The notes beneath the pieces were generated by a model. It searched no databases and was not told the DNA's origin. It worked only from the letters and a program-made list of their open reading frames with translations. From assembly GCA_947628335.1 (NCBI GenBank), contig CANQZT010000016.1, forward strand, positions 1-14,233: a stretch of 14,233 nucleotides of DNA, in the 5' to 3' direction. Below are positions 5,913 through 14,150 of the stretch, piece by piece. This stretch comes from an uncultured Clostridia bacterium. Lineage in GTDB: Bacteria > Bacillota_A > Clostridia > TANB77 > CAG-508. A program made the position numbers and the translations under genes. The first letter of the stretch is position 1; each line of letters begins with the position of its first letter.

Positions 5913-6110
5913 TTATGCTCTTTTAACTTTTCCTGCACGTAAACATTTAGCACATACACTAATTCTCTTTGGTTGACCATCAACCATAGCTTTTACAGTT
6001 CTAAGATTTGGTTTCCAAGTTCTTGATGTTCTTTTACTAATGTGAGAACGAGTAATACTTAATTTATTCCCATGAGATAAAGTTTTTGCACATATTTCAC
6101 ATACTGCCAT
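5913..6110 (-). CDS. rpmB: 50S ribosomal protein bL28
   Basis: bL28 is a small protein of the large ribosomal subunit. The 65-residue length and the sequence MAVCEICAKTLSHGN, SKRTSRTWKPNLR and ISVCAKCLRAGKV are characteristic. Two Cys pairs (CEIC near the N-terminus and CAKC near the C-terminus) identify the zinc-binding C+ form. A strong AGGAGGTG site lies upstream on the minus strand (6119-6126). It is transcribed alone and converges on spoVM. Confidence 0.98.
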   Translation of the reverse strand: MAVCEICAKTLSHGNKLSITRSHISKRTSRTWKPNLRTVKAMVDGQPKRISVCAKCLRAGKVKRA

Positions 6111-6314
6111 CTAAAATGCACCTCCTATAATGTTAATAAACTGTCTATCAACTAGTTTATCACATAATTGAAAAAAAAACAAGACTTCAATAAGAAAAAA
6201 ATAGGGGAAAAATAAAATTTTTTTATAAATATACAAAACAATTGAAAAATACAGCAAAAACTATAGTAGATAATATATAAAAAGAAAATACTACCATGAA
6301 AACTGAAAAATAAG

Positions 6315-6343
6315 TTGACAAATATTTTGTAAATATGTAAAAT
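6315..6343 (+). promoter_or_regulatory. Promoter of the 188-residue protein gene
   Basis: A perfect TTGACA (6315-6320) and TAAAAT (6338-6343) are separated by 17 bases, and the leader to the ATG at 6365 is short. The rest of the gap back to rpmB (6111-6314) is very A-rich, and I see no gene in it. Confidence 0.75.
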
Positions 6344-6364
6344 GAAAGAAGAGGAGGGATACAA

Positions 6365-6931
6365 ATGAGTCTGTTAGATAGGATAAAAGCATTTTTTAAA
6401 ATTGGAAAGGTAAAGCAAATAGAAGCACCAAAAGAACAAGAATATACGGAAGATACAAATATGAGGGAAGATTTACGAGTAAGTGAATCAGAGCTTGAAG
6501 CAGCTAAAGAAAAACAAATGAAAGAAATAAAAAGAGAATTCCAATTAATGTTTGCAGTTAAAAATGTATGTGGAAAAGGTAATAATTTATATGATGAAGA
6601 TTTACAATATGTATTACAAAATAAATTAAAAGAATATGGATATGAGAACGAATTAAATTTAGACAAATTAGATATGGCTATATTATCTAGAATTAATATG
6701 AATTTAAATACCGAACCATCTAGAGTACTATCAGAATATATTAATAATAGTCAAGAGCCATCAAAAAATATTGCTGTGTTAATAAATAATGTAAGAACAA
6801 ATGCAATAAATGAAGCCAAAAGTTATGGAGATGAACAAATGGCTACGGGATATTTGCCAACTAATGTAGTTTCAAAATTCGAAACTATGATTGAGGAGCA
6901 GAATAGACAAAATGAAGAATTAGCAAAATAA
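6365..6931 (+). CDS. Unassigned 188-residue soluble protein
   Basis: I do not recognise this protein. It begins MSLLDRIKAFFKIGKVKQIE, a short amphipathic helix that could touch a membrane. It continues with a highly charged helical region (about residues 40-60, SESELEAAKEKQMKEIKREF) likely to form a coiled coil. The rest (KNVCGKGNNLYDEDLQYVL, then LDMAILSRINMNLNTEPSRV) looks helical and soluble. No signal peptide, full membrane segment or catalytic motif is visible. It has its own promoter, a GAGGAGG site (6351-6357) and a hairpin after the stop, so it is a single-gene unit. It lies next to rpmB, where B. subtilis has yloU, but it does not resemble the Asp23-type YloU protein. Confidence 0.75.
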   Translation: MSLLDRIKAFFKIGKVKQIEAPKEQEYTEDTNMREDLRVSESELEAAKEKQMKEIKREFQLMFAVKNVCGKGNNLYDEDLQYVLQNKLKEYGYENELNLDKLDMAILSRINMNLNTEPSRVLSEYINNSQEPSKNIAVLINNVRTNAINEAKSYGDEQMATGYLPTNVVSKFETMIEEQNRQNEELAK

Positions 6932-6938
6932 TCTTATA

Positions 6939-6969
6939 GAGAGCAAAATAATATTGCTCTCATTTTAAA
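6939..6969 (+). terminator. Terminator of the 188-residue protein gene
   Basis: GAGAGCAA (6939-6946) pairs perfectly with TTGCTCTC (6954-6961) around a 7-base loop, followed by ATTTTAAAT. It begins 7 bases after the stop codon. Confidence 0.75.
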
Positions 6970-6995
6970 TTTCTGCGTAAAAATAAGCATTCTTC

Positions 6996-7024
6996 TTGAC
7001 AAAAACCAAATGATATTATATACA
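6996..7024 (+). promoter_or_regulatory. Promoter of the 63-residue membrane protein gene
   Basis: A perfect TTGACA (6996-7001) and TATACA (7019-7024) are separated by 17 bases. TACAAT at 7021-7026 is an alternative -10 element. The transcript would start only about 20 bases before the ATG. Confidence 0.65.
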
Positions 7025-7050
7025 ATATATAAAAAAGGATGTTGAATAAT

Positions 7051-7242
7051 ATGGTAAAAATAATATTAACACTTGTTGGAGTAATAATAGCATTAGTAGG
7101 AACAATTATGGTATTTGATGCTAGATATTTAACAAAGAAATTATTTAGTTTTGGAGATCAAAATGAAGCAACAAGTGGATTAAAAATTTTAGGTTTTTTT
7201 ATGGCTATTATTGGAGCATTAATAGTGTATTTTAATTTGTAG
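7051..7242 (+). CDS. Small membrane protein with two membrane segments
   Basis: I do not recognise a named family. The 63-residue product has two hydrophobic segments (about residues 3-24, IILTLVGVIIALVGTIMVF, and 46-62, LKILGFFMAIIGALIVYF). They flank a polar loop, DARYLTKKLFSFGDQNEATS, which looks conserved-type rather than random. The frame could start at an ATG at 7039, but that codon sits directly on the ribosome binding site (AAAAGGATG). The ATG at 7051 has that site at the correct distance. The stop codon lies 2 bases before the -35 box of the valS leader promoter. Confidence 0.7.
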   Translation: MVKIILTLVGVIIALVGTIMVFDARYLTKKLFSFGDQNEATSGLKILGFFMAIIGALIVYFNL

Positions 7243-7243
7243 C

Positions 7244-7271
7244 TTGACAATTGATAAAAAAGATGTATAAT
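7244..7271 (+). promoter_or_regulatory. Promoter of the T-box leader and valS
   Basis: A perfect TTGACA (7244-7249) and a perfect TATAAT (7266-7271) are separated by 16 bases. The transcript would start near 7278, at the beginning of the T-box leader. Confidence 0.85.
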
Positions 7272-7277
7272 AGAATA

Positions 7278-7520
7278 TATTTAAAAACGAGAAAAAAGAG
7301 GAGTAATTTGTACTTACTATTAGGGAGTAGAAATCGTAGACTGAAAGTTTCTATAAGAAAAAGGCAAATGAAGGTAGCTTTTTTGTTAATAGGTTGAAAT
7401 AGTAGTAAGCCTATTCGTATAAGCCACGTTATAGGCAAATTAAGATATTATAGAAATATAATAAATTAAGGTGGTACCGTGAAGAAAACTTCGCCCTTAT
7501 ATTAGGGACGGAGTTTTTTA
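7278..7520 (+). ncRNA. T-box riboswitch, valine type
   Basis: This leader senses uncharged tRNA and raises valS expression when valine is short. The T-box sequence AAGGTGGTACCGTG lies at 7468-7481, and its TGGT (7472-7475) is complementary to the ACCA end of tRNA-Val. Stem I closes with AAAAAAG near 7295 against CTTTTTTG (7378-7385). Its 5' side carries GAGGAGTAA (S-turn AGTA motif), its apex carries ACTGAAAGT, and its 3' side reads GAAGGTAG, placing the specifier GUA (Val) at 7374-7376. The terminator pairs ACTTCGCCCT (7488-7497) with AGGGACGGAGT (7504-7514), with one bulged A, then runs into T's. The competing antiterminator uses the T-box and the left terminator arm. This leader fills the gap of about 300 bases before valS. 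Confidence 0.93.
7488..7519 (+). terminator. T-box-controlled attenuator before valS
   Basis: The stem ACTTCG-CCCT/AGGGA-CGGAGT is followed by TTTTTT (7514-7519). It is the default off state of the valine T-box. The valS ribosome binding site (GGGGGAG, about 7540-7546) lies beyond it. Confidence 0.85.
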
Positions 7521-7551
7521 GTTTTTAGGGTATCTAAAAGGGGGAGTAAAT

Positions 7552-10236
7552 ATGTGTAGTAACAATCATAAGCTAAATGACAGATATAATCCAAAAGATT
7601 TTGAAGAAAAATTATATGAAGAATGGGAAAAAAAGGGATATTTTAAACCAAGTAAGGATAAACTTAAAGAAAATTATTGTATTATGATGCCACCACCAAA
7701 TGTAACTGGTAAATTACACATGGGGCATGCACTGGATGGAACTATACAAGATATTTTAATTCGTTTTAAAAGAATGCAAGGGTTTAGAACTTTATGGCTT
7801 CCAGGAACAGATCATGCTTCAATTTCAACAGAGATGAAAGTTGTTGAAAAATTAAGAAAAGAAGGAATAAAAAAAGAAGATTTAGGCAGAGAAAAATTTA
7901 TAGAACAAGCATGGGATTGGACAAAAGAATATGGAGGGACAATACAAAAACAACAAAGAAAATTGGGATGTTCTTGTGATTGGGAACGTAGTCGATTTAC
8001 CTTAGATGAAGGAATGTCTGATGCTGTTTTAGAGCAATTTATTAAATTATACGATAAAGGGCTTATTTATAAAGGTAAAAGAATGGTAAACTGGTGTACT
8101 AGTTGTAAAACTTCTATATCTGATGCAGAAGTTGAATATCATGAAGAACCATCATTTCTATGGCATATTAAGTATAAAATAAAAGATGAGGATAGATATA
8201 TTATAGTAGCGACAACAAGACCAGAAACAATGCTTGGTGATACAGCAGTAGCTGTTCATCCAGATGACGAAAGATATCAAGATTTAATTGGAAAAACGTG
8301 TATTTTACCTATTATGAATAAAGAGATACCAATAATTGCAGATTCATTTGTAGAAAAAGATTTTGGTACAGGTTGTGTTAAAATAACACCTGCACACGAT
8401 ATGAATGACTATCAAGCAGGATTAAGGCATAACTTAGAGATTATTGAAGTATTTGATGAAAATTTCAAAATGGGAAATCTAGTTCCAGAATATGAAGGAA
8501 TGGAATTAATTGATGCTCGTAAAAAGATAGTAGAAAAATTAAAGCAATTAGGAGTATTAGAAAAAGAAGAACAATATACACACAATGTTGCAAAATGCGA
8601 AAGATGTAAACATACCATTGAACCTAAAATTTCTACACAATGGTTTGTAAAAATGGATAAACTTGCAAAAAGAGCAGCTGATTGTGTAAGAAATGATGAA
8701 ACAAGGTTTGTACCAAAAAGATATGAAAAACAATATTTCCATTGGCTAGATAATATTCAAGATTGGTGTATTTCACGTCAATTATGGTGGGGGCATAGAA
8801 TTCCAGCATATTATTGTAAGGAATGTGGAGAAATACATGTTGCAAAAGAAATGCCAGAACAATGTGCAAAATGTGGTAGCAAAAATTTAGAACAAGATCC
8901 AGATACATTAGATACATGGTTTAGTTCAGCATTATGGCCATTTTCAACACTTGGTTGGCCAAATACTAATAGTGAAGATTACAGAGAATTTTATCCAACA
9001 AATGTACTTGTAACAGGTTTTGATATCATTACTTTTTGGGTATCTAGAATGATGACACAAGGATTAGAATTTACAAATAGACCACCATTTAAAGATGTTT
9101 TAATACATGGAATAGTGCGTGATAGTCAAGGAAGAAAGATGTCTAAAACATTGGGAAACGGCATAGATCCATTAGATGTTATAGATGAATATGGAGCTGA
9201 TGCGCTAAGATTTTCAGTTATATCTGGAACAACTATGGGAAATGATATAAGATATCTCCCAGAAAAAATAGAACAAGCATCAAATTTTGCAAACAAAATT
9301 TGGAATGCTGCAAAATTTATTACTATGAACTTTGTAGAAGATGATGAAATAATAAACTTCGAAAAGGAAAATAAGGATGCAAAAACTGGGCTATATAAAA
9401 GTGAAAGCTTAAGAATAGAGGATAGATGGATTTTAAATAAATTAGATAAATTAATAGAAACTGTCACAAAAAATATAGAAGATTATGATTTGGGCATAGC
9501 ATTAGATAATATATATAATTTTATTTGGAATGAATTTTGTGATTGGTATATTGAAATGGCAAAATCAAGACTATATAGTGAAGATATTAAGGAAAAGATA
9601 CAAGTATGTTTTGTGCTAAATTATGTGTTTGGAGATAGTTTAAAGTTATTACATCCATTTATGCCATTTATTACGTCTGAAATTTATGGAAAACTTATAA
9701 ATTACGATGATAAAGATTTAATGGTATCAAGCTTTCCAAAAATTAAAAAGAGAGTAGAATATGATGAGAAACAAGATTTTATTGAAAATATAAAAAATGT
9801 TATTGTTCAAATACGTAATATAAGAGCAAATATGAATGTACATCCATCAAAAAAATCAAAGTTAATTTTTGTGACAGAGGATAACCAAAGATATATAGAG
9901 CAATCAAAAAATTTTATTGAGAAGTTAGGGTTTGCAAATGAAATTGTAATACAAGAAGATAAACAAAATATTCCTAAAAATGCAATAAGCATTTTAACAG
10001 ATGAGTTAGAAGTATTTATTCCATTTGAAGAATTAGTGGATATTAAAGAGGAGAAAGAACGTTTAGAAAAAGAAAAAGAGCGTTTGGAAAAAGAGGTAGA
10101 AAGAGCTAAAAAAATGTTATCAAATCCAGGATTTGTTTCAAAAGCTCCAGCAGAAAAAATAAATGAAGAAAAAGAAAAACTTACTAAATATGAAGAGATG
10201 CTTGAAAATACAGTAGAAAGAATAAAGAATTTATAA
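7552..10236 (+). CDS. valS: Valyl-tRNA synthetase
   Basis: This class I synthetase attaches valine to tRNA-Val. The 894-residue length fits the family. The HIGH-type signature is HMGH (residues 56-59, in PPPNVTGKLHMGHALDG) and the second signature is KMSKT (529-533, in GRKMSKTLGNGIDP). The editing domain between them contains TTRPETMLGDTAVAVHPDDE, the site that removes mischarged threonine. Cys pairs (CTSC, CERC, CKECGE and CAKCG) suggest zinc-binding knuckles in the insertions. The anticodon-binding domain follows from about residue 640. The last 65 residues form the ValS arm, a coiled coil starting EEKERLEKEKERLEKE and ending VERIKNL. The start follows a strong GGGGGAG site and the valine T-box leader. 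The frame is intact throughout. Confidence 0.99.
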   Translation: MCSNNHKLNDRYNPKDFEEKLYEEWEKKGYFKPSKDKLKENYCIMMPPPNVTGKLHMGHALDGTIQDILIRFKRMQGFRTLWLPGTDHASISTEMKVVEKLRKEGIKKEDLGREKFIEQAWDWTKEYGGTIQKQQRKLGCSCDWERSRFTLDEGMSDAVLEQFIKLYDKGLIYKGKRMVNWCTSCKTSISDAEVEYHEEPSFLWHIKYKIKDEDRYIIVATTRPETMLGDTAVAVHPDDERYQDLIGKTCILPIMNKEIPIIADSFVEKDFGTGCVKITPAHDMNDYQAGLRHNLEIIEVFDENFKMGNLVPEYEGMELIDARKKIVEKLKQLGVLEKEEQYTHNVAKCERCKHTIEPKISTQWFVKMDKLAKRAADCVRNDETRFVPKRYEKQYFHWLDNIQDWCISRQLWWGHRIPAYYCKECGEIHVAKEMPEQCAKCGSKNLEQDPDTLDTWFSSALWPFSTLGWPNTNSEDYREFYPTNVLVTGFDIITFWVSRMMTQGLEFTNRPPFKDVLIHGIVRDSQGRKMSKTLGNGIDPLDVIDEYGADALRFSVISGTTMGNDIRYLPEKIEQASNFANKIWNAAKFITMNFVEDDEIINFEKENKDAKTGLYKSESLRIEDRWILNKLDKLIETVTKNIEDYDLGIALDNIYNFIWNEFCDWYIEMAKSRLYSEDIKEKIQVCFVLNYVFGDSLKLLHPFMPFITSEIYGKLINYDDKDLMVSSFPKIKKRVEYDEKQDFIENIKNVIVQIRNIRANMNVHPSKKSKLIFVTEDNQRYIEQSKNFIEKLGFANEIVIQEDKQNIPKNAISILTDELEVFIPFEELVDIKEEKERLEKEKERLEKEVERAKKMLSNPGFVSKAPAEKINEEKEKLTKYEEMLENTVERIKNL

Positions 10237-10259
10237 TGTGTACATTTATTTAAAAACTA

Positions 10260-10288
10260 TTGAAAAAAATATTGCTTTGTGATATAAG
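10260..10288 (+). promoter_or_regulatory. Promoter of the rlmN-prpC-prkC unit
   Basis: TTGAAA (10260-10265) and TATAAG (10283-10288) are separated by 17 bases in the 92-base gap after valS. No terminator hairpin is obvious in that gap, so read-through from valS may also contribute. Confidence 0.55.
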
Positions 10289-10328
10289 TTAGATAGTAAT
10301 TTTACAATTTATATAGAAAGATAATTTT

Positions 10329-11352
10329 ATGAAAAACATTAAAGATTATAATTTAGAAGAATTAAAAGAAGAATTTATAAAATTAGGAGAAAAGCCATAT
10401 CGAGCAGAGCAGGTGTTTAAATGGATATATACAACTGATATTACGAGTTTTGATGATATGACTAATCTATCACTTGATTTACGAAAAAAATTAAAAGAAG
10501 AATTTTCAATTTGTAATTATCGGTATTTTAAGAAAGCAAGAATCACAAGATGGAACAATAAAATATTTATTTGATGTACTAGATGGAAATGCGATCGAGA
10601 CTGTTCTTATGAGTTACCACCATGGCTACAGTATATGTGTATCGTCACAAATTGGGTGTAAAATGGGGTGCAGATTTTGTGCTTCAACAGGTATACCATT
10701 TGTTAGAAATTTAACGTCTGGGGAAATCGTGGAGCAAATATTAGCAGTGCAGAAAGATGCAAAAGTAAAAATATCTAATGTTGTATTTATGGGAATTGGA
10801 GAACCATTTGATAATTATGATAATGTAATGAATGCTATTAGAATTATCAATAATCAAAAGGGCTTAAATATAGGAGCTCGTCATATTAGTGTATCAACTA
10901 GTGGAATTGTTCCTAAAATTTATGATTTTGCAAATGAAGATTTACAATGTACTTTATCTATATCATTACATGCAACAACCGATGAAAAAAGAAGTGAAAT
11001 GATGCCAATCAATAAAAAATACAATATAGATGAAGTAATTAAGGCTTGTAAGGATTATATAGCAAAAACAAATAAAAGGATATCTTTTGAATATGCATTA
11101 GCTAAAGACAATAATGAATCATTGGAAGATGCCAAAAGATTAGTGAAATTATTAAAAGGTATGTTATGTCATGTTAATTTGATACCAATAAATAAGATTG
11201 AAAATGGGAAATATACAAAATCTACAAATGAAAATATAATGAGGTTTAGAGATTATCTAAATGATAATGGAATTGTGGCTACAATAAGAAGAGAGTTAGG
11301 TTCTGATATTGAAGCAGCATGTGGACAATTAAGGAGACAGAACTTAAAGTAA
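10329..11352 (+). pseudogene. rlmN: RlmN 23S rRNA/tRNA adenine-C2 methyltransferase, frameshifted
   Basis: RlmN is a radical SAM enzyme that methylates A2503 of 23S rRNA and A37 of some tRNAs. The gene is read in two frames: 10329-10574 (N-terminal domain, KPYRAEQVFKWIYTT) and a second frame taking over near 10534 and ending at 11352. Removing one A from the AAA at 10533-10535 restores a 340-residue protein reading FKKQESQDGTIKYLFDVLDG across the junction, as expected for RlmN. The second part keeps every key residue: the acceptor cysteine in ICVSSQIGC, the cluster motif CKMGCRFC, and the second catalytic cysteine in AACGQLRR. The ATG at 10609 within the second frame has no ribosome binding site, and that fragment lacks the N-terminal helical domain. 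As read, no full enzyme is made. Real mutation or a base-calling error both fit. Confidence 0.9.
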
Positions 11353-11363
11353 TAGGAGGAATA

Positions 11364-12098
11364 ATGAAAGTTTTTGCAAGTTCAGATGTAGGAAAAGCAA
11401 GAGAGACTAATGAAGATTTTTATTATATTACAAGCGATGATGAATTTCCGAAGATATATGTCTTAGCAGATGGTATGGGAGGATATAAAGGAGGAGAAAT
11501 TGCAAGTAAGCTTGCAACATTTTCCGTAAAAGGATATATAGAATCAAATTTTAATACAATAGAGCATGATAAAGAAAATATATTAAATTTAATAAAAAGT
11601 GCTATGGAATATGCGAATATGGTTGTATATGAGAAGGCAAAAGAAAATCCAGAATTAGAAAATATGGGTACTACTTTGGAAGTTTGCTTAATATATAATA
11701 ATAAGGCATTTATAGGACACGTTGGAGATAGTCGAATTTATAGAATCCGAAAAGAGTTTATTAGAAAATTAACTCAAGATCATAGTTACGTTCAAGAATT
11801 AGTAAAGGATGGAACGATTACGAAAGAAGAAGCTAATAATCATCCAAAGAAGAATATGATTATGAAAGCAATCGGATGTACACCATTTGTAGAACCAGAT
11901 GTCTTAGTGAAAGGTTTTTTGAAAGGTGATATAATTGTAATTTGTTCAGATGGATTAACAAATATGGTTAGTGAGCAAGAAATATATGATATAGTTACTA
12001 CTAATAAAATAGAACCAAGTTTTAATTTAGTAAATAAAGCAAATGATATGGGTGGATATGATAATATTACGGTTATTGTAATTAATAATGATTATTAA
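11364..12098 (+). CDS. prpC: PP2C-family protein phosphatase
   Basis: This Mn/Mg-dependent Ser/Thr phosphatase reverses PrkC phosphorylation. All PP2C motifs are present in the 244-residue protein: ETNEDFYY near residue 14, DGMGG (36-40), GTTLEVCL (102-109), GHVGDSRIY (118-126), SDGLTN (195-200) and GGYDNITV (230-237). The metal-binding aspartates sit in DGMGG, SDG and GYDN. I chose the ATG at 11364, preceded by AGGAGG (11354-11359). The frame extends upstream to 11319, but that would overlap rlmN and lacks a site. It starts 11 bases after the rlmN stop and ends 46 bases before prkC, so the three genes very probably form one operon, in the same order as in B. subtilis. Confidence 0.97.
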   Translation: MKVFASSDVGKARETNEDFYYITSDDEFPKIYVLADGMGGYKGGEIASKLATFSVKGYIESNFNTIEHDKENILNLIKSAMEYANMVVYEKAKENPELENMGTTLEVCLIYNNKAFIGHVGDSRIYRIRKEFIRKLTQDHSYVQELVKDGTITKEEANNHPKKNMIMKAIGCTPFVEPDVLVKGFLKGDIIVICSDGLTNMVSEQEIYDIVTTNKIEPSFNLVNKANDMGGYDNITVIVINNDY

Positions 12099-12144
12099 AT
12101 TTGAAAAAAACCAATGAAATTAGAAATTCAGGGAGAGATGAATT

Positions 12145-14094
12145 ATGAATTTAGAAGGTAGATTAATAGCAAATAGATATGAAATAATAGAAAAAATAGG
12201 AAATGGTGGAATGGCGACCGTATATAAGGCACAAGATAAAATGCTAAATCGCTATGTAGCAGTTAAAATTTTAAGAGATGAATTCACAACTGATCAAGAA
12301 TTTATAAAAAGATTTAATTCAGAAGCACAAGCAGTTGCTAGTTTAACTGATCCTAACATTGTAGCTGTATATGATGTAGGAAATGAAGGTAATCTATATT
12401 ATATTGTTATGGAGTTAGTACAAGGAAAAACATTAAAAGAAGTCATACAAGAAGAAGGAAGAATTTCATGGAAATGGTCATTAAAGGTTGCAATTCAAAT
12501 TGCTCAAGCTTTAGATGCAGCACATAAGAATAATATTATTCATAGAGATATTAAACCACATAATATAATTATAACAGAAGAGGGGGTAGCAAAAGTTACA
12601 GATTTTGGAATTGCAAAAGCAGTTTCTAATTCTACTATAACAGCATTTGGAACAACTCTTGGCTCTGTACATTATTTCTCACCAGAACATGCAAGGGGAG
12701 GATATACAGATGCAAAATCAGATTTATATTCATTAGGAGTAGTTATGTATGAAATGTTAACAGGAAAAGTACCATTTGATGCAGATACTCCAGTTTCTAT
12801 AGCATTAATGCATATGCAAGAAAAACCAGTAGAACCTATTGAGCTAAATCCTAATATACCTACGTCTGTTAATAAAATTGTAGTTAAAGCTATGCAAAAA
12901 GATGCAAATTTAAGATATCAAAGTGCACAGGAATTATTAAGAGATTTGAATATGGCACTAAAAAATCCAGAGGGAAATTTTGTGTTTATGAAAGATACTG
13001 AAAATGATTATCCAACACAAAGGATACCAACAATGCAAGATGCTGAAATTTCAGAAGACTCAGATGTTAAGGAAGAAAAAGGTTTAAAAAAATTTATAAA
13101 AAAACATAAGGTATTTTCGGCTATAACAGGTGCTATTATATTATTTGTTTTAACTATATTAGTTACATACTATGGATTAAAATTAACAGCTGTAAAAGAC
13201 GTGCAAATACCAAGTGTAGTAGGATTAACGCAAGAGGAAGCAAAGAATAAGATAGAAGAGGAAAATCTTGTATACGTTGAATTAGAACCTCAATTTAGTC
13301 CAGATGTACCAGAAGGAAGTATAATTAGTCAAGATCCTGCATATATAGACAACTATAAAATAAAAGAAAAGTCAGAAATAAAAGTAGTCATTAGTAAAGG
13401 GCAAGAACTTACCACTGTTCCAAAAGTAGTAGGAGAAGAAAAAGAACAAGCAATTTCTATGTTAGAAGAGGCAAACTTAATTGCAGAAGTTATAGAAGAA
13501 AATAATGAGAAAGTAGAAGCAGGTATTGTTGTTAGCCAAGAGACAAAAGAAAATACTCAAGTAAATGCTGGAGAAACAGTAAAAATACATGTTAGTTTAG
13601 GTATAGAACAAGTTAGTATGCCATACATTATTGGAAAAAGTGAAGCAGAAGCGAGAAAAGAAATCGAAGACAATAAGTTGAAAGTAAAACAAGTTATTTA
13701 TGAGGAAGATAAAACAAAAGAAGATGGAAAAGTTCTAAAACAAGATAAAGAAGCTGGTTCTACATTAAATGTAGGAACTGGGGTTACTATTACTGTTAAT
13801 AAAATTGAACAAATTAAAACAGGAAAAGTAAGGATTGATTTAAGATCATTAACAGGAGGATATAGCGAAAAAGAAGGAAATACAGTAAATAAAGAAAATA
13901 AAAATGTTGATGTAATGGTAAAAGTGGGAGATGATGATATTGTTTTCCAAGGTGAAAAATCTAAAAATGACACTTTTGAAGTTGAAGTAAGTGGAATAGG
14001 AACTATAACTGTAAAAGTATATATTGATGGTGTTTTAGGAAATAGACAAAAACAATTAAACTTGAATTCAACGAATCAAATTGTTTTTGAATAA
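12145..14094 (+). CDS. prkC: PASTA-domain Ser/Thr protein kinase
   Basis: PrkC is a membrane kinase that senses peptidoglycan fragments or lipid II and phosphorylates proteins of wall synthesis, translation and germination. The 649 residues match B. subtilis PrkC closely in length. The cytoplasmic kinase domain (about 10-270) has the glycine loop GNGGMATVYKA (19-29), Lys41 in VAVKIL, catalytic HRDIKPHN (133-140, Asp135), DFG (153-155) and an activation loop with several threonines (STITAFGTTLGSVHY). A Lys-rich juxtamembrane region leads to one membrane segment (about 324-346). Outside lie three PASTA repeats (about 351-420, 421-487 and 488-554) and a C-terminal beta-rich domain (about 555-649). 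The start follows GGGAGAG (12131-12137). In B. subtilis rsgA comes next; here a tRNA gene does. Confidence 0.97.
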   Translation: MNLEGRLIANRYEIIEKIGNGGMATVYKAQDKMLNRYVAVKILRDEFTTDQEFIKRFNSEAQAVASLTDPNIVAVYDVGNEGNLYYIVMELVQGKTLKEVIQEEGRISWKWSLKVAIQIAQALDAAHKNNIIHRDIKPHNIIITEEGVAKVTDFGIAKAVSNSTITAFGTTLGSVHYFSPEHARGGYTDAKSDLYSLGVVMYEMLTGKVPFDADTPVSIALMHMQEKPVEPIELNPNIPTSVNKIVVKAMQKDANLRYQSAQELLRDLNMALKNPEGNFVFMKDTENDYPTQRIPTMQDAEISEDSDVKEEKGLKKFIKKHKVFSAITGAIILFVLTILVTYYGLKLTAVKDVQIPSVVGLTQEEAKNKIEEENLVYVELEPQFSPDVPEGSIISQDPAYIDNYKIKEKSEIKVVISKGQELTTVPKVVGEEKEQAISMLEEANLIAEVIEENNEKVEAGIVVSQETKENTQVNAGETVKIHVSLGIEQVSMPYIIGKSEAEARKEIEDNKLKVKQVIYEEDKTKEDGKVLKQDKEAGSTLNVGTGVTITVNKIEQIKTGKVRIDLRSLTGGYSEKEGNTVNKENKNVDVMVKVGDDDIVFQGEKSKNDTFEVEVSGIGTITVKVYIDGVLGNRQKQLNLNSTNQIVFE

Positions 14095-14122
14095 GTTTGG
14101 TGCATAAAAATAAATTAAATAG

Positions 14123-14142
14123 GGCAGATTACAAAGTCTGCC
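14123..14142 (+). other. Hairpin between prkC and the tRNA gene
   Basis: GGCAGATT (14123-14130) pairs with AGTCTGCC (14135-14142) around ACAA, giving 8 bp with one G-U pair. No T-run follows (TGACATATTGG comes next). It may be a weak or factor-assisted terminator for prkC, or simply structure in a transcript that continues into the tRNA. Confidence 0.4.
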
Positions 14143-14150
14143 TGACATAT

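Noticed and set aside
6127..6180. Palindrome-like AACTAGTT and possible rpmB promoter elements
   Set aside because: The only palindrome is 8 bases, and no -35/-10 pair with good spacing could be fixed, so no site is called.
6152..6666. Minus-strand open frames overlapping 6365-6931 and its promoter
   Set aside because: The hydrophobic Phe/Ser-rich translations are typical antisense shadows, and the plus-strand gene has a promoter, ribosome binding site and terminator.
7039..7242. Upstream ATG (7039) as start of the small membrane protein
   Set aside because: That ATG is part of the AAGGATG ribosome binding sequence that correctly serves the ATG at 7051.
7373..7375. GGU (Gly) as the T-box specifier
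   Set aside because: In the tyrS-type T-box pattern as I recall it, the specifier follows GAAG, giving GUA, which agrees with the downstream valS and the TGGT end contact.
8412..9467. Minus-strand open frames inside valS
   Set aside because: They lack ribosome binding sites and protein-like composition, and are shadows of the valS frame in AT-rich DNA.
10530..10575. Programmed ribosomal frameshift in rlmN
   Set aside because: The A-run is only three bases, no slippery heptamer or strong downstream stem was seen, and RlmN is normally a single-frame gene. Kept only as a remote option.
11319..11363. Extended start for the PP2C phosphatase at 11319
   Set aside because: It overlaps rlmN, has no ribosome binding site, and adds residues outside the PP2C fold; AGGAGG precedes 11364.
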